Shown: piece by piece, positions 16,136-24,577 of the stretch
Numbering within the stretch: the first letter of the stretch is position 1
How the letters are laid out: each line of letters starts with the position of its first letter
Origin: Streptomyces bicolor
Lineage (GTDB): Bacteria > Actinomycetota > Actinomycetes > Streptomycetales > Streptomycetaceae
Length of the DNA stretch: 64,000 nucleotides
NCBI RefSeq assembly: GCF_000719285.1
Contig: NZ_JOFS01000037.1
Location: 1-64,000 of the forward strand
Direction of reading: 5' to 3'
Made by a program: the position numbers and the translations under genes
Notes under the pieces: model-generated
The model's input: the letters and a program-made list of their open reading frames with translations, nothing else
What the model was told of the DNA's origin: nothing
Database searches by the model: none

Positions 16136-18706
16136 CTACTCGGTCGCGATCGCGTTCAGTACGTTCATCCGGCCCGCCCGGAACGCCGGGATCAGCGCCG
16201 CGAACAGCCCCACGAACGCCGAGCCGATGAAGACCCCGATGATCGTCGGCCACGGGATGTCGAGGACGTTCAGACCCTCCAGCGCCAGGAGCCTCTGGGC
16301 CGTCGCACCCCAGCCCATGCCGAGCCCCAGGCCCAGCAGGGCGCCGAACAGGGCGATCACGACCGACTCCATGCGGATCATGCGGCGCAGCTGGCGGCGG
16401 GAGAGGCCGATGGCGCGCATCAGGCCGATCTCACGGGTGCGTTCCACCACCGACAGGGCCAGGGTGTTCACCACGCCCAGGACCGCCACGATGATCGCCA
16501 GGGCGAGCAGGCCGTAGACCATGTTCAGGAGCTGGCCCATCTGGTCCTTGAGCTCCTGCTTGTAGTCGGTCTGGTCGCGGACCTGGTACTGCGGGTAGCC
16601 GTCGAGCGCCTTCTTCAGGGCTGCGTACGCCGCCTCCTCCTGGCCCTCCTTCGCCTTGCCGAACATGATCTCGCTCTGCGGGATCCGGTCGGCGGGGAGG
16701 TACTTCCGCAGCGTCTCGATGCTGGTGTAGCGGGCGCCCTGGTCGAAGCTGGTGTCGTCGTCCGTGACGGCGGCGACCTTCAGCTTCGCCGTCTCGCCGC
16801 CCTTGAAGGCGACGGTGATGGTGTCTCCGACGTGCACGCCGTGCTCCTTGGCGTAGTCGGAGCCGACCGACATGGCGTCCTTGCCGTAGGCGGCGGAAAG
16901 GGTGCCTTCCGTGGTCGTACGGCGCAGGTCCTCGGCGTACGTCGGGTCGGCGGCCGTGAGGCCGGTGTCGTCGGTCTTGCCGTCCGGCGAGGTCAGCGTG
17001 GCGTCGATCTGCTTGTTGCGGGTGACGTGGGCGAGGCCCGGCGTCCGCTGCATCGCCTTCTCGGCCTGCGGCACGATCTCCTGCTGCTGGGCCATGACGA
17101 TGAAATCCGCGCCCACCGACTTGTCGAGCTCGCTCGTCGCCGAGGCGACCAGCGAGGAGCCGACCACCGACAGGCAGGCCACCAGCGCGAGGCCGATCAT
17201 CAGGGCGGCGCCCGTGGCACCGGTACGGCGCGGGTTGCGCAGGGCGTTGCGCTCAGCCATGCGGCCCACGGGTCCGAAGGCCCGCAGCAGCACCGCGCTG
17301 ATCACCCGGACCACGCCGCCGGCGAGCAGCGGGCCGATGACCACGAAGCCGATCAGGGTCAGCACCACACCGCCGCCCAGCATCACCGCGCCGTCACTCG
17401 CCTTGTCGGCCGTGGCGGCCGCGAACAGCCCGTAGGTGCCGGCGCCCGTGAGCACCAGTCCGATCAGGCCGCGCACCCAGCCGGCCCTGCCGTCGGCCGG
17501 TGTGCCGGCGTCGCGCAGGGCGGCCATCGGGGAGACCTTGCCGGCGCGGCGGGCGGGCAGGTAGGCGGCCAGGACGGTGACGACGACGCCGAGCAGCAGG
17601 CCGACCACGGGGGTCGTCGCCTTCACCGTCAGGTCGTCGGTGGAGAGGTTCATGCCGGCCATCGACATGAGCTTCATCAGGCCGATCGCGATGCCGACGC
17701 CGGCGCCGACGCCGAGTACCGAGCCGACGAAGCCCAGCAGCAGCGCCTCCACGAGCACGGAGCGGTTGACCTGCCTGCGGGACGAACCGATCGCCCGCAT
17801 CAGGCCGATCTCGCGGGTGCGCTGGGCTACCAGCATCGAGAAGGTGTTGATGATCAGGAAGATGCCGACCAGGAACGCGATCCCGGCGAAGCCGAGCATG
17901 GCGTACTTCATGACGTTCATGAACTCGCCGACGTCCTTGCGGTTCTCGTCGGCGGCCTCCTTGGCCGTCTGGATCTTGTACGTGCCGTCCAGTGCCTGCG
18001 CGATGTCCCGCTTGAGCTCGGCGTCGCTCACGCCGTCCGCCGCGGTGACGGAGACCTGCGTGTAGCGGTCGGTGGTGCCGAGCAGGGTGCGCTGGGCGGT
18101 CTCGGTGTCGAAGTAGACGACGGCCGCGCCCGGGTTGGTCACCTTCCAGGAGGCGATGCCGACGATCCGCGCGCGGATGTCCCCGGTGGCGGCGATGGTG
18201 CGCAGCTCGTCACCGAGCCCCAGGTCGTGCTTGTCGGCGGTGTCCGCGTCGACCATGACCTCGGTGGGCCCGCGCGGGGCGTGTCCGGAGGTGATCTCCA
18301 TGGACTTAAGGTCGTTCTCGGTCCAGTTGCCGGCGATGGTCGGCGCGCCGGTGGACGAACCCATGTTCTCGTTCTCGGAGTTGACGACGGTCACGCTCAT
18401 CGAGCCGACCGCGCCCTCCGCCTTCTTGACGCCGTCCACGGCCGCGACCTGCTCCACGGCCGAGGCGGGCAGCGAGCTCGGCCGGCCCGTGCCGCCGCCG
18501 TCGTCCTCGTCCTTGGCCTCCTTGGGGCTGACGGTGACGTCGGAGGAGGTGACGGCGAAGAGCTTGTCGAAGGTGGTGTTCATCGTGTCGGTGAACACCA
18601 GCGTCCCGCACACGAAGGCGACGGACAGGAGCACCGCCACGGCCGACAGGGCCATGCGCCCCTTGTGCGCGAAGAAGTTGCGCATGGAGGTCTTCAGGAC
18701 GGTCAT
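16136..18706 (-). CDS. MacB/FtsX-type ABC transporter permease
   Basis: 856 residues with two FtsX permease modules. The N-terminal helix (MALSAVAVLLSVAFVCGTLV) is followed by a large extracytoplasmic MacB-like periplasmic-core domain. A cluster of three helices with MLVAQRTREIGLMRAIGSSR comes next, then a second copy of the layout ending in LSVVERTREIGLMRAIGLSR and a last helix pair. These REIGLMRAIG coupling motifs contact the ATPase. ATG 18706 overlaps the ATPase stop by 4 nt (ATGA), so the pair is one operon. The substrate is unknown; such exporters act on peptides, antibiotics or lipids. Confidence 0.92.
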   Translation of the reverse strand: MTVLKTSMRNFFAHKGRMALSAVAVLLSVAFVCGTLVFTDTMNTTFDKLFAVTSSDVTVSPKEAKDEDDGGGTGRPSSLPASAVEQVAAVDGVKKAEGAVGSMSVTVVNSENENMGSSTGAPTIAGNWTENDLKSMEITSGHAPRGPTEVMVDADTADKHDLGLGDELRTIAATGDIRARIVGIASWKVTNPGAAVVYFDTETAQRTLLGTTDRYTQVSVTAADGVSDAELKRDIAQALDGTYKIQTAKEAADENRKDVGEFMNVMKYAMLGFAGIAFLVGIFLIINTFSMLVAQRTREIGLMRAIGSSRRQVNRSVLVEALLLGFVGSVLGVGAGVGIAIGLMKLMSMAGMNLSTDDLTVKATTPVVGLLLGVVVTVLAAYLPARRAGKVSPMAALRDAGTPADGRAGWVRGLIGLVLTGAGTYGLFAAATADKASDGAVMLGGGVVLTLIGFVVIGPLLAGGVVRVISAVLLRAFGPVGRMAERNALRNPRRTGATGAALMIGLALVACLSVVGSSLVASATSELDKSVGADFIVMAQQQEIVPQAEKAMQRTPGLAHVTRNKQIDATLTSPDGKTDDTGLTAADPTYAEDLRRTTTEGTLSAAYGKDAMSVGSDYAKEHGVHVGDTITVAFKGGETAKLKVAAVTDDDTSFDQGARYTSIETLRKYLPADRIPQSEIMFGKAKEGQEEAAYAALKKALDGYPQYQVRDQTDYKQELKDQMGQLLNMVYGLLALAIIVAVLGVVNTLALSVVERTREIGLMRAIGLSRRQLRRMIRMESVVIALFGALLGLGLGMGWGATAQRLLALEGLNVLDIPWPTIIGVFIGSAFVGLFAALIPAFRAGRMNVLNAIATE

Positions 18707-19491
18707 GACGTACGCCCCCGGGCGTCGAAGTCCTTCATGCGGTCCAGGACGGTGTCGGCGGTCGGCTTGTACATCTCGTCGACGATGCGCCCGTCGGCGA
18801 GGTACAGCACGCGGTCGGCGTACGAGGCGGCGACGGGGTCGTGCGTGACCATCACGATGGTCTGCCCGAGTTCGTCGACGGACCGCCGCAGGAAGCCGAG
18901 TACTTCGGCACCCGCGCGCGAGTCGAGGTTTCCGGTCGGCTCGTCACCGAAGATGATCTCCGGCCGGGCGGCCAGGGCGCGGGCGACGGCGACGCGCTGC
19001 TGCTGGCCGCCGGAGAGCTGGGTGGGCCGGTGCTTGAGTCGGTCGGAAAGTCCAACCGTGTCGACCACGCGCGCGAGCCACTGCTTGTCGGGCTTGCGCC
19101 CGGCGATGTCCATGGGCAGCGTGATGTTCTCGATGGCGTTGAGCGTCGGCAGCAGGTTGAACGCCTGGAAGATGAACCCGATCCGGTCCCGGCGCAGTTG
19201 GGTGAGCTTCTTGTCCTTCAGCCCGGTGATCTCGGTGTCGTCGAGGTAGATCTGGCCGCTGGTGACGGTGTCGAGCCCGGCGAGGCAGTGCATGAGGGTG
19301 GACTTGCCGGACCCCGAGGGGCCCATGATCGCGGTGAACTGCCCGCGCGCGATGTCCACGTCGACGTGGTCGAGAGCGACGACACGGGTCTCCCCCGACC
19401 CGTACGCCTTGACGACCTGCCGCGCCCGCGCGGCAACGGCCGTACGCCCTCCAGTGCCCCCGTGCCTGGGAATGGTTACAGCCGATGTCAC
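18703..19491 (-). CDS. MacB-type ABC transporter ATP-binding protein
   Basis: 262 residues. Walker A GPSGSGKS (57-64), Q-loop FIFQAFNLLPTL, signature LSGGQ (159-163), Walker B IIFGDEPTGNLD and H-loop THD are all intact. DEPTGNLD is characteristic of LolD/MacB/FtsE-class ATPases. The start is GTG 19491, preceded by GGAGA. An N-terminal extension of about 22 residues precedes the nucleotide-binding domain. It powers the permease encoded directly downstream. A MerR-type promoter pointing toward this gene lies about 330 bp upstream. Confidence 0.95.
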   Translation of the reverse strand: MTSAVTIPRHGGTGGRTAVAARARQVVKAYGSGETRVVALDHVDVDIARGQFTAIMGPSGSGKSTLMHCLAGLDTVTSGQIYLDDTEITGLKDKKLTQLRRDRIGFIFQAFNLLPTLNAIENITLPMDIAGRKPDKQWLARVVDTVGLSDRLKHRPTQLSGGQQQRVAVARALAARPEIIFGDEPTGNLDSRAGAEVLGFLRRSVDELGQTIVMVTHDPVAASYADRVLYLADGRIVDEMYKPTADTVLDRMKDFDARGRTS

Positions 19492-19814
19492 GGTATGTCT
19501 CCTATGTCGGTCAGCAGGTGATCGAGTCGTTCAGTGGGTGAATCACGAGAACTGGCTACGACCGTCAGTCTCGTGGCGGGGATGGGTCCGGCGCGCTGGT
19601 GCCCGGCCCCGTTTTGTGCGGGGGAAAACCCCACCCCGGCGGGTTCGGCAAGCCACCCCCCAGCGGCGTAAAGCCAGGCTAAGGACGAGCCCTGTCCCGT
19701 CTCGTCCTCCGGCGGTACGAACCCTCCCCGAGACCTGGTACGGAGGTCCCCCTAGGGGCTGTCCTCCCCGCGGCGGAGCTCTTCTCGGGGTCGTCTCCCC
19801 CGTCCGACGCATCC

Positions 19815-19845
19815 AGGCTCCACCCTCCCGCGACGTCAGGGTCAA
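19815..19845 (-). promoter_or_regulatory. MerR-type promoter in the 412-bp gap 19492-19903
   Basis: Read leftward: TTGACC (-35, 19845-19840), a 19-bp spacer carrying the dyad ACCCT...AGGGT (19842-19822), then GAGCCT (-10-like, 19820-19815). Over-long 19-bp spacing with a dyad in the spacer is the MerR-family hallmark. It points toward the ABC exporter genes. The remaining gap contains short hairpins and no gene I would call. Confidence 0.5.
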
Positions 19846-19903
19846 GTGGGAAGCTGTCGGCGGCCGATAGATGCAAGGGGAAACCAAACGGAGAGGAACC
19901 CCG

Positions 19904-21442
19904 GTGGGCAGTACGACACCCGCGATAGGCGACACCGCACAGCGCACCGGAACCGACAGACGCTCAGCCGTGGTCGCGGCCCTGATGCTCGCGATGGCGC
20001 TGGCGGCCCTCGACTCCACCATCGTCTCCACGGCCGTACCGCAGATCGTCGGCGACCTCGGCGGCTTCTCGGTCTTCTCCTGGCTCTTCTCCGGCTATCT
20101 GCTGGCCGTGACCGTGACCCTCCCGGTCTACGGCAAGCTCTCCGACACCTTCGGCCGCAAGCCGGTGCTGATCGCGGGCGCGGCGGTGTTCCTGCTGGGG
20201 TCCCTGCTGTGCGCGGTGGCCTGGAACATGGGGGCGCTGATCGCGTTCCGGATCGTGCAGGGGCTGGGCGGCGGGGCCCTTCAGGGCACGGTCCAGACGC
20301 TGGCCGCCGATCTGTACCCGCTGGAGCAACGCCCGAAGATCCAGTCGAAGTTGTCCACGGTGTGGGCGCTTTCTGCGGTGGCCGGACCGGGGTTGGGCGG
20401 GGTCCTGGCCGCGTACGCGGACTGGCGGTGGATCTTTCTCATCAACCTGCCGATAGGGGCGGTGGCGTTGTGGCTGATCGTGCGTCATCTCCACGAGCCG
20501 GAGCGTGAGACGACGGGCACGCGCGCGCGTGTCGACTGGGCGGGCGCGTTGGCGGTGTTCGCGTGCGGGGGCGTCCTGCTGACGGCGCTGGTGCAGGGCG
20601 GGGTGGCGTGGCCGTGGCTGTCGGCACCGTCGTTGGCCCTCTTCGGTACGGGACTCGCACTCGCGGCGGTCGTGGTGCTGGTGGAGCGGCGGGCGGCCGA
20701 GCCGATCATCCCCGGGTGGGTGTGGCGCCGCCGGACGATCGCGGCGGTGAACCTGGCGCTGGGCGCGCTGGGGCTGCTGATGGTGGCACCGACGGTCTTC
20801 CTGCCGACGTACGCCCAGGCGGTGCTCGGCCTGGCCCCGGTGGCGGCCGGATTCGTGCTGTCCGTATGGACGTTGAGCTGGCCGGTGTCGGCAGCGTTCA
20901 GTCAGCACGTCTATCGCAGGATCGGCTTCCGCAACACGGCGATGCTGGGCATCGGCACGGCGTCCCTGATCCTGCTCGCGTTCTTGTTCCTGCCCTACCC
21001 CGGGCAGGCCTGGCAGCCGACGCTGCTGATGCTGTTGCTGGGGGCGGCGCTGGGCCTGTTCCAACTGCCGCTGATCGTCGGCGTGCAGTCGACGGTGGGC
21101 TGGTCGGAGCGGGGTACGACGACGGCGTCGGTGCTGTTCTGCCGGCAGACGGGGCAGACGGTGGGCGCGGCCCTCTTCGGTGCCGTGGCGAACGGCGTAC
21201 TGGCGTCGCGGCTCGGCGGGGCGAGCGACCTGGACTCGGTGACGCGGGCGCTGGATTCCGGCGGTACGGCCCCGGAGGCCACCAGGCGGGCCGTCGCCGA
21301 TGCGGTGCACGCCGTGTACCTGGGGGCGTCGTGCGCGGCGGCACTGGCCTTCCTGGTGCTGTTGCTGCTGGCGCCGAGGCGGTTTCCGGTGCTCAAGGAA
21401 GTCCCCCAGGAACAGGAAGGCCTCACTCAGGGCTCAGTGTGA
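19904..21442 (+). CDS. MFS drug efflux transporter (EmrB/QacA type, 14 TM)
   Basis: 512 residues with about 14 hydrophobic helices. Motif A-like YGKLSDTFGRKPVL follows TM2 and the antiporter motif C-like GPGLGGVLA lies in TM5. Motif D1-type LDSTIVSTAVPQI in TM1 marks the DHA2 (14-TM) drug:H+ antiporter class. GTG 19904 was chosen for the GGAGAGG site 7 nt upstream; an ATG 33 nt earlier lacks one. Probable role: proton-driven export of hydrophobic drugs or an endogenous metabolite. The 3' end overlaps the convergent gene by 20 nt. Confidence 0.9.
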   Translation: MGSTTPAIGDTAQRTGTDRRSAVVAALMLAMALAALDSTIVSTAVPQIVGDLGGFSVFSWLFSGYLLAVTVTLPVYGKLSDTFGRKPVLIAGAAVFLLGSLLCAVAWNMGALIAFRIVQGLGGGALQGTVQTLAADLYPLEQRPKIQSKLSTVWALSAVAGPGLGGVLAAYADWRWIFLINLPIGAVALWLIVRHLHEPERETTGTRARVDWAGALAVFACGGVLLTALVQGGVAWPWLSAPSLALFGTGLALAAVVVLVERRAAEPIIPGWVWRRRTIAAVNLALGALGLLMVAPTVFLPTYAQAVLGLAPVAAGFVLSVWTLSWPVSAAFSQHVYRRIGFRNTAMLGIGTASLILLAFLFLPYPGQAWQPTLLMLLLGAALGLFQLPLIVGVQSTVGWSERGTTTASVLFCRQTGQTVGAALFGAVANGVLASRLGGASDLDSVTRALDSGGTAPEATRRAVADAVHAVYLGASCAAALAFLVLLLLAPRRFPVLKEVPQEQEGLTQGSV

Positions 21443-22406
21443 TGCGGGCGGCGACCGGCAGATGGTCGCTGCCGGTGGCGGGCAGGGTACGGATGTGGCC
21501 GACCCTCGCCGAGCGGGCCATGACCTGGTCGATCCGCGCCAGCGGCAGCGCGGCGGGGAAACTGAAGGCGAAGCCCCGCTCCGCCACGTTCATCCGTGAG
21601 GTCAGCGGGTCCAGTCCGCGGTCGTCGACCGTGCCGTTGAGGTCGCCCAGCAGGATCACCCTGCTCAGCTTCTCGGCGGCGACGGCCTCGCCCAGCCGTA
21701 CGGCGCTCTCGTCGCGCCGCCAGGACGCCAGACCGGTCGCCCCGACGCGGACCGAGGGCAGGTGCGCGACGTACGCCGCGATGGCGCCGTACGGCGTGTG
21801 AACCACCGTCCGCAGCCCCCGATTCCACTCCTCCACGATCCCCCGGGGCTTGATGTCCACCAGCCGGGCACCGCTGATCGGATACTTCGACCAGAGCCCG
21901 ACAGTCCCCCGCACCGCGTGGTAAGGGAAGTCGGCGGCGAGGGCCTTCTCGTAGGCCTGCAGCGCCGACGGCACCAGTTCCTCCAGCGCGATGAGATCGG
22001 GCCCGGCGGCAGCCAGCGCCCGGGCCGTGCCCGCCGGGTCGGTGTTCTCGTCGCTGACGTTGTGCTGCACCACGACGAGGTCGTGCGCGCCGGGTTCGGC
22101 CGCCGGCAGGAGCAGCCCGCCGAAGAGATGCGTCCAGGTGGCCACCGGCAGCAGCAGGCACACCAGCGCGACACCGGAACGACGCAGCAGGGCCAGGCCG
22201 AGCAGCACCACGACCACCAGGCCGAGCCACGGCAGGAACGCTTCCAGCAGACTGCCCAGGCGGCCCACGGAGTTGGGCACCGCCCGGTGGAAGGCCAGCA
22301 GCCCGGCCGTCAGCACCGCGAGCGCGGCGATCAGCCGCCCCCGCACCCACGGTGGCGCCGCCGCCCTCACCGTCGACGTCATACCGCTGCCCGCTCGCTC
22401 CACCAT
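21423..22406 (-). CDS. Membrane-anchored endonuclease/exonuclease/phosphatase family protein
   Basis: 327 residues. Three N-terminal hydrophobic helices (about 25-100) anchor a C-terminal EEP domain facing outside. Its motifs are QHNVSDENTDP, the catalytic Glu in LIALEELVPS, VAHLPS, GDLNGT and the closing GSDHLPVAARI; the Asp-His pair and the Asn of GDLN are the metal-dependent phosphodiesterase residues. The substrate could be nucleic acid or a phospholipid. The start is ATG 22406; a later ATG (MTSTVRA) is possible. It shares a 90-bp divergent region with the acetyltransferase gene at 22497. Confidence 0.88.
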   Translation of the reverse strand: MVERAGSGMTSTVRAAAPPWVRGRLIAALAVLTAGLLAFHRAVPNSVGRLGSLLEAFLPWLGLVVVVLLGLALLRRSGVALVCLLLPVATWTHLFGGLLLPAAEPGAHDLVVVQHNVSDENTDPAGTARALAAAGPDLIALEELVPSALQAYEKALAADFPYHAVRGTVGLWSKYPISGARLVDIKPRGIVEEWNRGLRTVVHTPYGAIAAYVAHLPSVRVGATGLASWRRDESAVRLGEAVAAEKLSRVILLGDLNGTVDDRGLDPLTSRMNVAERGFAFSFPAALPLARIDQVMARSARVGHIRTLPATGSDHLPVAARITLSPE

Positions 22407-22466
22407 GGTTTCCCGTCCGCCGGCCTCGCTTCCCAGGACGAGCAGCCGGATAAATCAGTTTCGGAT

Positions 22467-22489
22467 GGACACATCCGTGTCCCTATCCT
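22467..22489 (+). promoter_or_regulatory. Leaderless promoter with palindrome in the spacer
   Basis: Palindrome GGACAC-ATCC-GTGTCC (22467-22482) sits just before the -10-like TATCCT (22484-22489). Seven nucleotides later comes ATG 22497. TTCGGA 18 bp upstream of the -10 is a weak -35. Repressor binding to the palindrome would block the promoter. Confidence 0.45.
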
Positions 22490-22496
22490 GCGGACC

Positions 22497-22982
22497 ATGG
22501 TGACGTTGGAGCGGCTGCGGGCCGATCACGCGGATGCGCTGCTGGCCTTCGAGCGGGAGAACCGGGAGTACTTCGCCCGGTCGATCCCGGATCGCGGGGA
22601 CGCCTACTTCGACCCTGCCGGGTTCGCCGCCAGACACGAGGCACTGCTGGCCGAACAGGACGCCGGGATCTGCCACTTCCATGTCGTGCTCGACGGCGAC
22701 GGGCACCTCGTCGGGCGGGTCAACCTGATCGACGTCGAGGACGGCTCCGCCGAACTGGGCTACCGCATAGGCGAGCGGGCGGCGGGCAAGGGGGTCGCCA
22801 CGACGGCGGTGGCGGAGATGTGCCGGAGGGCGAGTACGGCGTACGGGCTGACGTCCCTGGTCGCGGTCACCACCCTGGACAACCGCGCCTCCCGGGCCGT
22901 CCTGGAGAAGAACGCCTTCACCGCCGTCGGAGAGGTCACCATCGATGGCCGGCCGGGCATCCGCTATACGCGCTCGACCTGA
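22497..22982 (+). CDS. GNAT acetyltransferase (RimJ/RimL-like)
   Basis: 161 residues covering a complete GNAT domain. It opens with VTLERLRADHADALLAFE and contains LVGRVNLIDVEDGSAELGYR. The acetyl-CoA loop is RAAGKGVATTAVAEM, followed by LVAVTTLDNRASRAVLEKN and a terminal GRPGIRYTR. The NxxSxxxxEKxGF-like segment (NRASRAVLEKNAF) marks the RimJ/RimL branch that acetylates N-terminal or small-molecule amines. The start at 22497 has no ribosome binding site but follows a -10 by 7 nt, so the mRNA is probably leaderless. Confidence 0.88.
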   Translation: MVTLERLRADHADALLAFERENREYFARSIPDRGDAYFDPAGFAARHEALLAEQDAGICHFHVVLDGDGHLVGRVNLIDVEDGSAELGYRIGERAAGKGVATTAVAEMCRRASTAYGLTSLVAVTTLDNRASRAVLEKNAFTAVGEVTIDGRPGIRYTRST

Positions 22983-23048
22983 CCGCCGCCGCGTCGCCCC
23001 GAGCGCTGCGGTGGCTGCGTTGTCAGTACCGCCGTCTACGGTGCGGTC

Positions 23049-23834
23049 ATGTCGTTTTCCCTGCCCGATGGACTGCCTCCCGGCCGGTTCCTGTCGCATG
23101 GTCCCGTACGTCTGTGGGTCTCTGGCGAATTCCCTGACGACGTCGAACAGCTGTGGCCTCGCCTGCTGAGCCAGCAAGGAACACCCGGTGTGGTTCCCCT
23201 CCTGTGCCGGCCCGACTCCATGGGAAGGCCTGTCAGCCTGGATCACATCGACGCCGTCCGCCTCGACGACGTACTGGCCACGGACTTCGCCGAGTACCGC
23301 CGCAGGAGGCTGCCGTTCTGGGCGGACCCGACGCCGGCTCCGGTGCCTGAAGGAATCGAGCCGTGGCCGCACGACCCCGGGCCGCCCTTCGAACAGTGGC
23401 CGGGCCTGGCACCGCAGGTGCCGATCACGTCCACGGACCCGACGCCCGGGGAGGCTGCGTCAAGTCTGCTGGCCGGGCTCATCGAGACGGGCCGGTTCGG
23501 GCTGGAGGAGTGTCACCTCGTTCTCGTCCCGGCCCACCGCGGCAGCGATGCCCTGGCGTTGACCGGCCGGCCTGCGGGAGCACCACTGCCTCTTCTGTGT
23601 GCACTCCTACGGAGCTGGGAGCATCGCTTCGGCGCCCAGGTCGTGGCGGTGTTCGGCGGCGAGCTGCACGTCTCGGTCACGAGGCCTCCCGTCGAAGCGG
23701 AGCACGCGGACCTGCTCGCCTTGGAGCACGTGCTTTCCACTGCGAACAACATCGTCGATGACCCACCCACGCCGTTCCCCGAGTACGCGACGGGCCTTGT
23801 GGGGCGGGCGGCCTGGTCGTTCTGGTGGGACTAG
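23049..23834 (+). CDS. DUF4253 domain protein
   Basis: 261 residues, soluble. The C-terminal half carries the DUF4253 pattern: CHLVLVPAHRGSDALAL, LLRSWEHRFGAQVVAVFGG, then an EHxxxxxNI-type helix and the closing GRAAWSFWWD. The N-terminal half is a Pro-rich module usual in Streptomyces members. Function is unknown. ATG 23049 lacks a strong binding site. The gap to the next gene (23835-24052) includes a GTTA...TAAC dyad near 23874-23888 and no gene. Confidence 0.75.
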   Translation: MSFSLPDGLPPGRFLSHGPVRLWVSGEFPDDVEQLWPRLLSQQGTPGVVPLLCRPDSMGRPVSLDHIDAVRLDDVLATDFAEYRRRRLPFWADPTPAPVPEGIEPWPHDPGPPFEQWPGLAPQVPITSTDPTPGEAASSLLAGLIETGRFGLEECHLVLVPAHRGSDALALTGRPAGAPLPLLCALLRSWEHRFGAQVVAVFGGELHVSVTRPPVEAEHADLLALEHVLSTANNIVDDPPTPFPEYATGLVGRAAWSFWWD

Positions 23835-24052
23835 GCACGACGGCGGGGACACACAGCCGTTCCAAAAGTCCGAGTTAACCGGGGTAACGCCACAGCTCAG
23901 ACACGGTTCGATGTAGTAAGCGCATACCGACCACTCAGTTTGGTGAAACCCTCGCACATGGCCGGTACCGCGCAGTAACGTGCAAGGCTCGCCTGCCCCC
24001 CACCTCCCTGCGGTCCACCGCACCGGACCCGAGCCACGCAAGGAGTACCGGG

Positions 24053-24577
24053 ATGTCCTCCCCGTACCACCCGTACGACCCGCACGACAGGCACGACAGG
24101 CACGACACGTTCTCGCCGTACCCGCGGTACCCGGCCCCCTCGGCGACTACGTCCCCGTCGTATGCCACCTACCCGTGGCAAACCCCCACCCCGCCGGAAC
24201 CAGCCACGCCCCCACGCCACCGAACCCCGGACCACCCGCCCCTCGGGCACCACAGCGACCTGCGGGTCCTGCGCACCGCCTACCGCTGGCAGCGGCGCGT
24301 GGCGACGCTCACCGCGCTCGGGTACTTCATCCTCTTCCTGATCCTGTCCGCCTTCGCGCCCGGGTTCATGACGAGCACGGTCAGCGAGGGGATGCCCGTC
24401 GGCCTGCTGCTCGCGCTGCTCCAACTGCCCGTCACCTGGCTGGCGATATGGCTGTACGAGCACACGGCGAGCCGTTACGTCGACCCGCTCGCGGACCGCA
24501 TCCGCAAGGAGGCCGCGGTGGACGCCAAGCGGGAGGCCGGCAAGCGGGACGCGGGCGGTTGGGAGGCCGGGCGATGA
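24053..24577 (+). CDS. DUF485 membrane protein
   Basis: 174 residues. A His/Asp/Tyr/Pro-rich N-terminus (repeated HDRHDRHD) precedes a DUF485 core with two transmembrane helices near residues 83-105 and 115-137. The motif YEHTASRYVDPLADRIR follows the second helix. DUF485 proteins accompany acetate/solute:sodium symporters (YjcH-ActP in E. coli), and here the stop overlaps the symporter ATG by 4 nt. AAGGAG lies upstream of ATG 24053. It probably assists the symporter. Confidence 0.85.
   Translation: MSSPYHPYDPHDRHDRHDTFSPYPRYPAPSATTSPSYATYPWQTPTPPEPATPPRHRTPDHPPLGHHSDLRVLRTAYRWQRRVATLTALGYFILFLILSAFAPGFMTSTVSEGMPVGLLLALLQLPVTWLAIWLYEHTASRYVDPLADRIRKEAAVDAKREAGKRDAGGWEAGR

Noticed and set aside
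16112..19249. Open frame of more than 1000 codons opposite the ABC exporter genes
   Set aside because: Antisense shadow of the permease and ATPase, dominated by Arg/Gly/Val/His; no start context.
19679..19876. Small leftward ORF of 65 codons in the ABC/MFS gap
   Set aside because: Low-complexity translation, no ribosome binding site, and its start overlaps the -35 side of the MerR-type promoter.
21423..21442. Overlapping 3' ends of the MFS and EEP genes as a frameshift signal
   Set aside because: Both stops are well supported by family length; a 20-nt tail overlap of convergent genes is ordinary.
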